Below are positions 44,544-53,921 of a stretch of DNA of 58,125 nucleotides, in pieces. How positions within the stretch are numbered: the first letter of the stretch is position 1; every line of letters starts with the position of its first letter. This DNA comes from an uncultured Collinsella sp. Lineage in GTDB: Bacteria > Actinomycetota > Coriobacteriia > Coriobacteriales > Coriobacteriaceae. A program made the translations under genes and the position numbers. Below the pieces are notes generated by a model. The model worked only from the letters and a program-made list of their open reading frames with translations. It was not told where the DNA came from and ran no database searches. The DNA lies in NCBI GenBank assembly GCA_959023295.1, contig CAUFBM010000016.1, positions 1 through 58,125 of the forward strand. Reading direction: 5' to 3'.

Positions 44544-46715
44544 TCAAACCTCCTTACCTTCCGCCCTTGTCAACTGACGCAAATGCTCGTTGGGCACATA
44601 GGGCAGAGCCCCATGTGCCCACGCCTCTCGTGCGCGTTCCAAGTATTCGCATTCGCCGCTTAAGTAGTGTCTGATCAAATCAAAGGTAGGTCTATGACCT
44701 CGAGAGAAAGCAGCGTTAACTCGATCGACAAGGGGGAAATCATTAACGATGAGTTCGAAGTCGCTGGGACCAAGTCCGTATGCGCGCAAAACAAGAGCAT
44801 CTATCTCGCCTCGCAGGCACGCGCACTGCCAGTTCTCCTCATTGCTCCACCCGGCATCGCCGTCTTTTAGCTCGATCAGCTCTCTAACGGCGTCAACAAT
44901 CTGAGAGCCCGTAGTGTCCTTCAGGTCAATGCGTGGAAACGGAAGGTTCTCTAAGATGAAGAAGTTTATGGTCGTAGTGATGTATCGTCTGACCAGCCAA
45001 TCAAAAACAAAAGAGTTGGCTATCCCTAGCCAGAGGAAAGCAACATCCATGTCGTTAAAGAGAAGTGTCGGCACCTTGTTCCCGCAGACGCATTCAGCTG
45101 GAATAAGAGCAGCCTGCATTGCGCGTTCGTTGGTTTGTCCGGCTATGTCGCAATACCCGACGCGAGCTTTACTTGTCCTCTCGCGTAGAGACGAACTCGT
45201 ATCGTCTTTAGAGACATAAAACTGAGGCTTAATCCTGCTGCTTCCGGGAGGGACGACCTTCCACTTGGCCGACCTGCCTTCTCCAGAAACGTATTGTTTG
45301 CACCCACAACGGTAGGGCGAGACCATGCGCCCCTCGATGAGCGGCATGAGCCCGCTACCCGGTTCAGCCTTCTTTTGAAAAAGAGAGCGGTCCAAAGTCA
45401 TATCGAGCTCTCTCACGGGAGCAACGCTGGAGAATAGCTCATGTTCGGCCATGCGATCGCTTTGCCCCCAGGCTCGTCGAAGCAACGCGGCTTCTTCGGC
45501 CGTTCTCACCTCGGGAGCACCAAGCTCCCGAGACGAATCGCAAAAGAAGTCTCGTCCCAACTCAAGAGTAGAGACAGTACCCACGCCCACATCATCTGCG
45601 TCGCAATAGAGATATTCAATGCTGCGGCGTGAATTGCCTTCGTCGTTTCCAGCGAGCACCGCCAAAACGAACTTGAAGCGTGAGTCGATGGAAAAGAATT
45701 TGGCGCGGTTCATGAAGATGGAAATACCAACCCTGCCGAAGCTGTCGGCAATCATTTCACGAGCATCAGCAAGCCCCTTGGAGCGAATCAGGCCTGCAGG
45801 GAGGTAGAGCGCAATGGTTCCCCCTCGGCTGCAAAGCTCAACGCTTAGAGCTAGGAATGCTTGATACAAATCTATGCCACCCTTGAGGCCATACGCATTG
45901 GCGATGGACCGTGATTTGGCGCGGCTTTCATCGCGGTGCCCCTCATAACCTTCGGGCATTTTCTCTATAGACTCGCCATAGCGAGCGTCGACGCCCTGAG
46001 CTCGAGCAAATTCACTTCTCGAAGGCCTCACGCGTTCCCATGGGGGGTTGCCCACTACGAGCGCGAAGCCCTTTACCCCGAATGCCGCGAGTAAGCCCGC
46101 TCCCCGTTCAAGGCTGTCGGCGCATACAAAGTGAGAGATCAGGACGGAAAGGCAGGCCGAGTCGCACAGCAAGGAGGCCAGCGCGAGAATCGAGCCCCTA
46201 ATAGCAAGCGGTTCCAGATCTACGCCAAACAAGGACGAGGAAACAAAGCTCGACGCATCCGCACCGGCTTGGCGCAGATAATCAGCGCAGGCCGCGAGAA
46301 GGATTGAGGAACCACAGGAGGGGTCAAGTATGGCGCCGCCAGAATATCCTGGCATGACGGTTTGAGCGAGATAAGCCGCAAGCCTAAAGTCGGTATAGAC
46401 GGAGCCTTTTTTCTTCGTCTCCAGCTCGTCTAGATCAATTCGCGCAAGGGCAGAAAGCGCCACAGGGTAGGCTATGCCACATGCGTCGATCTCAACGCGC
46501 AGTTTGGATACAGTTTCATTCGCAGGCTCGAACGCAGGGGTATAGCCCGTAACGCGGAAGTAGTCTGTGATGCTGATTCCGGAATAACTGCAGGATACGT
46601 ACTCAAGAAGCGTAAGTTTTGCCTCGGCATAGTTGTTGAGTCCAGAGGTAGCGTCAGCAATGACGGCACTGGCGGCGAGCAATCGCTTTTTCTCTGTCGT
46701 GTCCGGATGAGCCAC
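44544..46715 (-). CDS. Eco57I-type N6-adenine DNA methyltransferase
   Basis: 723 aa, GTG start (46715). Motif I GGAILDPSCGSSILLAACAD near 135, then GVDLEPLAIRG, and catalytic motif IV VVGNPPWERVRPSR near 225. The C-terminal half has aromatic target-recognition-like segments (FLWLGIANSFVFDWLVR). No nuclease domain, unlike type IIG enzymes. Likely methylates adenine in a specific site and protects self DNA from the McrBC-like module. Confidence 0.9.
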   Translation of the reverse strand: MAHPDTTEKKRLLAASAVIADATSGLNNYAEAKLTLLEYVSCSYSGISITDYFRVTGYTPAFEPANETVSKLRVEIDACGIAYPVALSALARIDLDELETKKKGSVYTDFRLAAYLAQTVMPGYSGGAILDPSCGSSILLAACADYLRQAGADASSFVSSSLFGVDLEPLAIRGSILALASLLCDSACLSVLISHFVCADSLERGAGLLAAFGVKGFALVVGNPPWERVRPSRSEFARAQGVDARYGESIEKMPEGYEGHRDESRAKSRSIANAYGLKGGIDLYQAFLALSVELCSRGGTIALYLPAGLIRSKGLADAREMIADSFGRVGISIFMNRAKFFSIDSRFKFVLAVLAGNDEGNSRRSIEYLYCDADDVGVGTVSTLELGRDFFCDSSRELGAPEVRTAEEAALLRRAWGQSDRMAEHELFSSVAPVRELDMTLDRSLFQKKAEPGSGLMPLIEGRMVSPYRCGCKQYVSGEGRSAKWKVVPPGSSRIKPQFYVSKDDTSSSLRERTSKARVGYCDIAGQTNERAMQAALIPAECVCGNKVPTLLFNDMDVAFLWLGIANSFVFDWLVRRYITTTINFFILENLPFPRIDLKDTTGSQIVDAVRELIELKDGDAGWSNEENWQCACLRGEIDALVLRAYGLGPSDFELIVNDFPLVDRVNAAFSRGHRPTFDLIRHYLSGECEYLERAREAWAHGALPYVPNEHLRQLTRAEGKEV

Positions 46716-46728
46716 AGCCTAAGTCCCT

Positions 46729-47754
46729 TTAATCCTTATCAATCTCAATCAGATATTCAGCGACCACCGCTCCAGTTTCAGCGGCGGTCTTGTTGGGCCT
46801 ATACCTCCCAATCTCGCCAAGCTCATAAACATCAACTTTGCCGAGCTCCGACAGGCCATCAAGCAAATCATCGAGCGCCACATGCCCCTGCGAGCTGTAC
46901 GAGAGGAAGATACGGCGTGAGTCCAGCCCGCCTACGCAGTCACAAAGCGCCCTGAGAGCCTTCGTCTTGTAGCAGAAAGGCGATGCCATGTGTTTCCACG
47001 GGCGAAGGCCGGCAACGCCCTCAACCTTCGGCTCATCATGATACGCGATGGTTTCGGGAATGTGATAGTAGGAGGCGTACTGTCGCTTAGTGTAGGGAGG
47101 GTCGAGGTAGACCGTATCGCCGGGAGATACTTTAAGTGAAAACACGTCACCAACCTGAACCCGATGCCCTATCGAAGAGGATAGAAGCTCGCGCGGCCTT
47201 ACCGAAAAAGCGCCATACGACTGTTGAGTCCACCTCTTTAAGAAGCATCCATATGTACCAGCAATATTGGCAATGGAGTTCGAAGCCTCAATGACATCAG
47301 CAACGAGGAGCGTCTCCTCAACACCCCCAATGACGCCGGAATCCCGCCATTCGGCAATGAGATTACGGGCGCCATCAATTCGGCGGGCATTGTGTTCCGT
47401 AAAGTACCTTCTCTCGTGCGGACAAAAGGCAGCGGAAGCAGGACTGTAGGTTCGCCAGATATAGCCGTCGCTCGGAGCACAGGCGTTGAGTCTTTCGATA
47501 GCCGACTCATACGAACCGAGCTCCTTGAAATTAAGCTCAGAACCGCAAAGAAGTGAGGCCTCAGTAATCATAGCGGCTGAAAGCAGCGTATCGTTGCAAT
47601 CAACGTTCCAACCGCGAAGGGCAGCGGTGCGCGCAACGACGCCGGTGCCACAGAAACCGTCGACAAAACGGCCTGAATAGCCGCTAGGCGACCCAACAAT
47701 ATCGAGAATCGCCTCAGCTAGGCGAGCTTTTGAACCAATGTACCGTATCGTCAT
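46729..47754 (-). CDS. D12-class (Dam-family) adenine DNA methyltransferase
   Basis: 341 aa; ATG 47754 is preferred because GGAG lies 7 bp upstream (a GTG at 47769 is possible). Motif I RFVDGFCGTGVVARTAAL near 38 and catalytic motif IV TVYLDPPYTKRQYASYYH near 210 mark a D12 enzyme. Lies 13 bp upstream of the second methyltransferase and is the first gene of the five-gene operon. Confidence 0.93.
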   Translation of the reverse strand: MTIRYIGSKARLAEAILDIVGSPSGYSGRFVDGFCGTGVVARTAALRGWNVDCNDTLLSAAMITEASLLCGSELNFKELGSYESAIERLNACAPSDGYIWRTYSPASAAFCPHERRYFTEHNARRIDGARNLIAEWRDSGVIGGVEETLLVADVIEASNSIANIAGTYGCFLKRWTQQSYGAFSVRPRELLSSSIGHRVQVGDVFSLKVSPGDTVYLDPPYTKRQYASYYHIPETIAYHDEPKVEGVAGLRPWKHMASPFCYKTKALRALCDCVGGLDSRRIFLSYSSQGHVALDDLLDGLSELGKVDVYELGEIGRYRPNKTAAETGAVVAEYLIEIDKD

Positions 47755-47769
47755 CCTGCTCCAATCCAC

Positions 47770-48262
47770 CGGTGTATTTTACTACCCAGCCCGGACAGCC
47801 GGAACACCCAAGTGAGTCCGAAGCCGATTAGAAGGGTGACTACTAGAGACTCGCCAGAGCGAAAAGCCAACGCCGCTCCTGCAATTCCGTCCCATCCTCG
47901 CCAGCGTTTAACCTTTTCAGCCGCCCCGCGGCCGGAGGCCGGCCAGGCTCGACGCTGCTCGTCGAGGGTTCGTCCGCGTCGTGGCCGCGTGCGCTCCAGA
48001 CGCCTCCGCCGGCCCGGTCGCGCCCATGGCAGCGGCCCCACGCTACCCGTGACCCAAACGCGCCCTGTGCGACTATCAGCGACCCTCACGCCTTCGCGGC
48101 AATGCTCCCTCATGCGCCGCATGCCAAGCACAGCCAATCCACCTGCAGACGGCCCCACGCAAGCCGCTACGCGCCCGCAAGCTACCCCGACCGGCATTCC
48201 ACCCCGAAACGCCGCTGGAATCGGCTAGACTAGCCACATCGCTACTGGAACGGAGAAGCTAC
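47770..48262. other. Intergenic GC-rich stretch, no supported gene
   Basis: About 490 bp, more GC-rich than the island to its left. Long frames on both strands overlap and look Arg/Pro-rich and low in complexity, typical of noncoding GC-rich DNA. Possibly degraded prophage sequence; promoter of the methyltransferase operon should lie near its left end. Confidence 0.5.
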
Positions 48263-48865
48263 GTGGCCTACCTTGCATGCCCCTGCGGCAACAGCATCTC
48301 GAACTGCTGCAACGGCGACGAGATGGAGAACGGGTTCATTTCCTCCTCCAGCCTCAATCAGCACCACAGCGACACGACCTTCTTCTCGTTCGAGTCCACG
48401 CCCGGCGCGAGCACCAACATGTGGAAGTGCGACATATGCGACCGCATGATGGTGTTCGACGGTTGGAACGACCCGGTGACGCGCTGCATGCGCCGCATAG
48501 CGACCGACGCCCCGCCCGAAGATCTCGCGGAGATGGCACACGCGGACGGCATCATCTACAACAATCTTCTATTCAACGAGGTCGATAGCCACTTCACCTA
48601 CGCCCATGAGCACAAGGGAGCCCCCGAGTACGCCTTCTGGAACGAAGACGTCGCGCACGAGAACCTGCCACCCCTCTCGTTCGAGATCATGCAGCACGAG
48701 GTCTTCAACCACGAGAACGGGCGCTTCCGCGACTGGTGGTACGCGAGCCTCTACGACGACTACCTCGTCTTCTACTCGCCGTACGACCCGGAGCGCAGGC
48801 AGCCGCCCGTCAAGGCGTGGAAACGCTACAAGCAAGTCTGGCCCAAGGAGGACGAGGCCGGGTAA
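48263..48865 (+). CDS. Hypothetical protein with zinc-ribbon-like N-terminus
   Basis: 200 aa, GTG start (48263) with GGAGAAG 11 bp upstream. N-terminal CPCGNSISNCC and then KCDICDRMMV look like zinc ligands. The remainder is acidic and aromatic and unrecognised. It is intact and convergent with the broken portal gene, whose 3' end it overlaps by about 40 bp, so it probably belongs to the prophage remnant or came with it. Confidence 0.65.
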   Translation: MAYLACPCGNSISNCCNGDEMENGFISSSSLNQHHSDTTFFSFESTPGASTNMWKCDICDRMMVFDGWNDPVTRCMRRIATDAPPEDLAEMAHADGIIYNNLLFNEVDSHFTYAHEHKGAPEYAFWNEDVAHENLPPLSFEIMQHEVFNHENGRFRDWWYASLYDDYLVFYSPYDPERRQPPVKAWKRYKQVWPKEDEAG

Positions 48866-50237
48866 GGCACGCCACCCGCGCGCAACTTCGCCGTCTCCTT
48901 GTCCTCCCCATACCAACGCATCCGGTACTCCCAGGCACCCATGAGCCCCGCCGCGATCTCGGCCATGTCCTGGCGCTTCTCGGCCTCGGTGTCCTGCACA
49001 ATCGAGTCATCAAACTGCACCTGCACGCAGCCTTCGTCCGGAATGTCTTCGCCGAGCGCACGGGAACAGGCCAGAAGTGCCCGGCTCGTGTTGACGATCG
49101 CGCCCTGCAGCGCGTTCTCGTGCTTGCGCACGTTGCGCATGAGGGCCGAGTTGTCGGACGAGACCTCGGTCGCGGTCTTCACATAGCCCGAGTTGTCGAA
49201 GTCGAAGTAGCTGATGCCGAACCCGCAGAGGTCGCCCAGCACTTGGAGGGCCAATCGCAGAGCCTGAGCCTGTGAGTCGGTCCTGAGCGCCGAATCGAAC
49301 TCTTGGATCGTGTCCTCGGTGCTCATCACCTTGCGGAAGACGGTGCAGTCGCCCCGTCCAAAGGGAATCGGCACGCGCCCGCCGTCGGAGCCCTTCCCTT
49401 GGTCGAACATGACGTCGGAGAGGAAGACGCGTATCTTGCCTGCGTCGATCTCGTTGATAAGGGCATCGAAGGCGGGCCCACCGACTGAATGGCGTCCACG
49501 GCGTCCGCGAACACGCTTTGGCCGCAAGGCGAACAGTCCACTCGGGTATTCGGCACGGCAGGCTTTACGATTCCGAAGGTCGGGAAGACAGACCCCGTGT
49601 CAACAAGGCCGGCCACCCTCCGGGACGTCGAGCGTCCTTCCCTCATGGTCAAAGCAAACCGTCTCTATGCGATAAGACCCGTCGTCACCCAAGAGGTGCA
49701 TCTGGAGCTGGTCAACTGCAGCACCCTGCGGATACCCCCTCGTCACGAACGCGCACTCCGTCACGCCCGCAGCATCCCATGGAGACGAACCACCATGCGC
49801 GCGTCGTAGTGTCGAACCTTCGCAACCTTGCGTTCAAGGTCGAGTCACACGCTGAACGCGCCCGTTCCGAGCCCGAACGCTCGCATCACCGCCTCCTGGG
49901 CTCTGCTCGTGAAGCCGCATCCGGCAAAGCATCTGTCGAGAAACTCGGTCGCTCGCTGGTCGTCGCAAACCACCTGCGCCTTTTCGTCAAGGAGGAGAGA
50001 GCCCAACTCCCGGCACACCCGCATGGCAGGCATCATCGAGCGCCGGTGCACCTCGTACACCCGCCCAAAGGCATCGGTGTCTCGATAGTCGTAGAACGAG
50101 CCCACCGCCCTCATCCAGCCGTCCCATTCGGCGATGTACGGTTCCATGTCCTCCAAAGGAAGCCGGAAGCCATGCCCCTCCAAGTAATTCCTCACGTGTC
50201 CCGGCACCCAATGCTCCCGCGCGTCATCCACGCTCAT
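48826..50237 (-). pseudogene. Phage portal protein pseudogene (SPP1 gp6-like)
   Basis: Together the pieces span about 470 codons, near full length. N-terminal part 49845-50237 (VDDAREHWVPGHVRNYL, later VYEVHRRSMMPAMRVCREL) stops at TGA 49845. Following stretches continue in other frames: WDAAGVTECAFVTRGYPQGA, then SVFPTFGIVKPAVPNTRV, then ALINEIDAGKIRVFLSDVMF to the end, giving at least three frameshifts plus one stop. The C-terminal half (FRKVMSTEDTIQEFDSALRT) is portal-like. Shows that this prophage cannot build capsids. Confidence 0.85.
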
Positions 50238-50425
50238 GTAAGCCTCCTATGGTCGTTTAGCATTTGAAGGTGAAGAAAAGCCGCCGAGCAGCCCATCCCC
50301 ACTGCTGCATAGGCCCCCTCCGTTTCCAATCTTTCGGAGTACATGTTGAGAAGGTCGAGAAGCCCACGGCATCCCACGCCAAGCAGGGCTCCGTTGAAGG
50401 CGAATGTTGAGAAACCCACGGCCAT
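50234..50425 (-). CDS. Small phage-region ORF between terminase and portal remnants
   Basis: 63 aa, hydrophobic, possibly one membrane segment (FNGALLGVGCRGLLDLL). Its ATG overlaps the stop of the terminase remnant (TGATG) and its TGA overlaps the ATG of the portal, showing the original phage translational coupling. Function unknown. Confidence 0.5.
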   Translation of the reverse strand: MAVGFSTFAFNGALLGVGCRGLLDLLNMYSERLETEGAYAAVGMGCSAAFLHLQMLNDHRRLT

Positions 50426-51130
50426 CACCCCCTGAGCACGTCGTCCATCACGGCGCACCTCACCGCGTCGATGCAGTGGTCGTTGCCGTCGGGTATCTCG
50501 TCGATCCAGCTGCCGTCGCGCTCCCTCATGTACTCCTTCAGGGTGAACTCCTCGTAGGCGAGCGGGCACCTCACCAGGTCTATCACGATCTCCCGGAGCC
50601 CCGCCAGTCACTCGTAGCTCAGCTTCCGCATCCGCGACTTTCTCGCCGGTCGCGCCTGAAGCCCGTACTCCCGCTGGTACACCGCCATCGGCTGCTTCCC
50701 GTCCGGCGTGTCGTCGCACCATATCAACTCGTTGTGAAGGTACGGCTCCTCACCCGTCTTATCGGAGAAGGCCAATGCGCCCACCATCATCTAGCCCGTC
50801 TCGGCGGGCGTCTTGCGGTTGGCGGAGAGCTCTTGGAAGAGGATCAGCCGCCGGGCACTCGGCTCCCAGCCGCACCTCACGAAGCGCCACGGGTCGGGGA
50901 ACCACCCCCAGTCCACGCCATTGCGCGTCCTTTCGAATCCGCGCATCGCCCAAGCGCTCCTCCACGATGTTCCCGAACACCTCGCCGCCCGTCCCGGTCA
51001 CCTCGCCCAGGTCATAGCACCCCAAGAGGCCGAGGCCCGGGCACGGGGCCGCGCCGGCCGTGTCGAGGCACGCCGCGAAGTGCAACCGCCGCCTGCAGGA
51101 GAGGCGCGAGGCGATGTCCGCGGCGGGCAA
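50425..51130 (-). pseudogene. Phage terminase large subunit remnant
   Basis: Pieces of a PBSX-type large terminase: TGGEVFGNIVEERLGDARI, then in another frame NGVDWGWFPDPWRFVRCGWE and SANRKTPAETG followed by a stop, then SDKTGEEPYLHNELIWCDD, another stop after MRKLSYE, and a C-terminal REIVIDLVRCPLAYEEFTLK with IDEIPDGNDHCIDAVRCAVM. The order, DWGW motif and nuclease-domain tail fit TerL. At least one frameshift and two stops; the N-terminal ATPase half is not visible. The left limit is approximate. Confidence 0.82.
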
Positions 51131-51449
51131 GAGGCCCTGCGTTGCGAACTGCGCGACGGCGCGGGAGATGGCCTGCCGGGCGTGGGCGATAGCGGGGATG
51201 GCCTCGTGACCTCCCCCCGCAGATAGGAGTCCGACCCCGGGGCGCGCCGCGCTCGAGGCCGTTGGGAGGCCACTTCAGTGCTTTTTATGGGCGGCGGGCA
51301 GCCGCCACGCCCGACAACAGACCGCGAAGTCGCCGGAGGCCCCAAGCCGTAGCAACGAGATGCGGTTCCGACCCGCGGATATTAGAGTGCCGAACGTGCG
51401 TCGAGCGGACACGCCCTCAAGCGGCGCCGCCACCGGGTGAAGATAGCCG

Positions 51450-51488
51450 GGCCCTGCCGTCCGCGGTAGCTCCGCGGACGGCAGGGCC
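51450..51488 (+). terminator. Hairpin at the right end of the prophage remnant
   Basis: A perfect 17-bp stem (GGCCCTGCCGTCCGCGG) with loop TAGCT and ATTTT on the plus-strand side. No plus-strand gene directly precedes it; it may mark an old gene end. Confidence 0.75.
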
Positions 51489-51521
51489 ATTTTGCCGCTT
51501 GACAATGTTCAACTAATATTA

Positions 51522-51608
51522 AAAGGAGCGCCCCAAGTGCCGTGTCCGTGCGACAAGAGCGTCCCTTTTGACTAGTCGTTTAAGAACGTCCCAATGATTA
51601 GACGACTA
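51522..51608. repeat. REP-like CCCCAAGTGCCG repeat, copy 2
   Basis: Shares CCCCAAGTGCCG (51531-51542) with 31061-31072, followed by GCGTCCC motifs. A TAGTCGT/ACGACTA inverted pair sits at 51573-51579 and 51602-51608. Confidence 0.45.
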
Positions 51609-51611
51609 CCT

Positions 51612-53048
51612 CTACAGTTCCAACTCGTTGAGCCTTAAGATCGCCACGATATAGATCTTGAGCGCCTGCTTGAGCTGTTCCTCGTTGGCGCACTCGTTGG
51701 GGCCGTGCATCTGGCCGCCCCACGCGGGCAGCTCAAGGCCGGTCTCCTCGGGGCCAAACGACACGGCGCGGGCAAAGTTGCGCGCGTACGTGCCGCCGCC
51801 CATGGCGAAGGGCTCGGCATGCTTGTCCGTAAACTCGTTATAGGTGTCAATCAGCGCCTTCACAGCCGGGTCGTTGGCCGAAACTGAGAACGGCACCTTG
51901 GCACGACCCACGCGATACGTCACGCCAAAACGGCCCACGAGCGGATCGAGCTGCTCGCGGATGGTATCGGCACTCGTGCTGTCGGGGAAGCGCACGTCGA
52001 TGACCTGCTCAATATGGCCATCCGCCACGCGGGTGACGCCAGCGTTGCAGGTAAGCGGGCCAAACGCCGGACTCGTCGCATCGATACCTAGGCCGCGGCC
52101 ATAGGCGTCCGCATGCACAAAAGCCAGGAACTTGACGAACTCGTGCTCGGCAGGTCTCAGCAGGCGCTCGTCGCGCGCACCAAACGCATCCTCGGCCTCG
52201 CGCAGATACGCCACGATGAGGCCGACGGCATTGATCGTTCCCTCGGGCATCGAGGCATGACCGCCAATGCCGTGGGCGAAAATCTGGGCATGTCCGTTGT
52301 CGAGTGCTGTGATCTCCAGGCGGTCGGCGTTCTCGACCGGTGCCGGCAGCTCATCGGCGTCAATCGCAAGCTCGCAGATAGACTGCGACGGAATGGCGTT
52401 GCTCGCCTCGGCACCGCTCCAGGACACAATACGACCGCCGTCGATCTTGGAGCTCACAAATGTCGCCCCAAACTGGCCCTTCTCGGCATTGCAGACCGGG
52501 AACTCGGCATCGGGCGTAAACAGAAAGTCGGGGTCTGCGTGGTTCTCCAGATAATGGTGAACGTCGGACATGCCCACTTCCTCATCGCAGCCCAGCAGCG
52601 CGCGGAAGGTATAGCGCGGCACAATGCCGTGTTTGAGCAGATAAGCGCCAGCGTAGAGCGACAGCACCGCCGGGCCCTTGTCGTCGATCACGCCGCGGCC
52701 GAGCAGCCAGCCCTCGCGACGCTCCATCGCAAATGGGTCGGTATTCCAGCCGGGGCCGGCAGGCACCACGTCCACATGGCAGATAGTCGCGAGCTGCTTA
52801 TCGCCGCGACCCGGAATATCGGCGATGCCCACAAAGCCCTCGTCATCGCTCGTCTGGTAGCCGAGCTTTTGCGCAATGCCGAGCGCGCAATCGAGCGCAT
52901 CACGGACCGGGCGGCCAAACGGCGCACCGGGCTCCGCATCGGCAGCAACGGCCACAGACGGATAGCTCACCAGCTGCTCGATATCGGCGACGACATCTTC
53001 CCAGACCTCGTCGACATATTCGGCAACGCTCTGCTCCACCTGATTCAT
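51612..53048 (-). CDS. Sapep family Mn-dependent dipeptidase (M20)
   Basis: 478 aa; ATG 53048 follows AAGGAGGTCGTCC. Metal-binding motifs: LATICHVDVVPAGPGWNTDP near 85, LLGRGVIDDKGPAVLS near 115, and the catalytic ALLGCDEEVGMSDVHHY near 155; later the lid domain and a C-terminal His near MHGPNECANEEQL. Cleaves small peptides. Intact, in contrast with the deleted M20 gene at 19997-20533. Cotranscribed possibly with the HAD phosphatase gene upstream. Confidence 0.94.
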   Translation of the reverse strand: MNQVEQSVAEYVDEVWEDVVADIEQLVSYPSVAVAADAEPGAPFGRPVRDALDCALGIAQKLGYQTSDDEGFVGIADIPGRGDKQLATICHVDVVPAGPGWNTDPFAMERREGWLLGRGVIDDKGPAVLSLYAGAYLLKHGIVPRYTFRALLGCDEEVGMSDVHHYLENHADPDFLFTPDAEFPVCNAEKGQFGATFVSSKIDGGRIVSWSGAEASNAIPSQSICELAIDADELPAPVENADRLEITALDNGHAQIFAHGIGGHASMPEGTINAVGLIVAYLREAEDAFGARDERLLRPAEHEFVKFLAFVHADAYGRGLGIDATSPAFGPLTCNAGVTRVADGHIEQVIDVRFPDSTSADTIREQLDPLVGRFGVTYRVGRAKVPFSVSANDPAVKALIDTYNEFTDKHAEPFAMGGGTYARNFARAVSFGPEETGLELPAWGGQMHGPNECANEEQLKQALKIYIVAILRLNELEL

Positions 53049-53102
53049 GGACGACCTCCTTACCAATGAGCGGCGAGCGCGCTCGCCCCTCACATTACGT
53101 CA

Positions 53103-53765
53103 TTAGATAGCGAAAAGTTTAGCAAGCTCGGCCACCGAGTGCACCACCGCATCGGCACCCGCCGCCTCGTGCTCGCCCGGCGCCGCCGCGCCCGAATAGA
53201 TGCCGATGCACGGCACGCCCATTGCGTGCGCGCCCTCCACATCGTTAAAGCGATCGCCGATCATCACGGCATCGTCGGCCGTCGCGCCGAGCGCCGCCAG
53301 GGCATCGCGGACCGAATCGGCCTTGGTCTCGCGTCCCTGCGGCGGATTCATGCCAATCACCGCCTCAAACTGAGAGAGCCCGAGCTCACGCACCATGTCG
53401 ATGCACTTGGCCTCCATGCGCGACGTCGCCACGGCCATACGTTTGCCTTGGGCGACCAACCCATCCAGCAGCTCGGGGACCCCATTGAACACGGGATACT
53501 CCTCCGGTCCCAGTTCATCAAAAAAGGCGCGGTACTCATCGGCCACCACAAGCGACTCCTCGCGGGAAAAGCCGTAAAAGTCGTGAAAGCTCTTCCACAG
53601 GGGCGGCCCGATCATGCGGCGCAGATCACCCATCTGCGCTTCCGAAAACCCGCGCGCGGAAAGCGTCTTGCGCGTCGAGGTCATCACCGCCCGGCCCGTA
53701 TCTGCCACCGTGCCGTCAAAATCGAACAGCACAACCGGCCGCTCGCAAAGTTGCAATGCCGCCAT
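53103..53765 (-). CDS. HAD-superfamily phosphatase (Gph-like)
   Basis: 220 aa; start ATG 53765. Motif I VVLFDFDGTVADTG near 15, motif II AVATSRMEAK near 115 and motif IV GDRFNDVEGAHAMG near 175 show a beta-phosphoglucomutase/phosphoglycolate phosphatase-type HAD enzyme. Substrate unknown. Confidence 0.93.
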   Translation of the reverse strand: MAALQLCERPVVLFDFDGTVADTGRAVMTSTRKTLSARGFSEAQMGDLRRMIGPPLWKSFHDFYGFSREESLVVADEYRAFFDELGPEEYPVFNGVPELLDGLVAQGKRMAVATSRMEAKCIDMVRELGLSQFEAVIGMNPPQGRETKADSVRDALAALGATADDAVMIGDRFNDVEGAHAMGVPCIGIYSGAAAPGEHEAAGADAVVHSVAELAKLFAI

Positions 53766-53921
53766 CGGCACCCTTCTTCCCCAGTTGATGATTTCCACAC
53801 CACCGCTTCAAACTGTTGACTATTCAACAATTGAACCTAGCAATGTAGAGCAACTCCACTATACTTGTCGCACTTTGCTTTCAGAAGGCGGCGCTGCCGC
53901 GCCCCAACGAAAGGTGCAATT

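Noticed and set aside
47751..48197. 148-codon minus-strand frame before the D12 methyltransferase
   Set aside because: Arg/Pro/Gly-rich without motif and overlapped by an equally long opposite frame; no support for coding.
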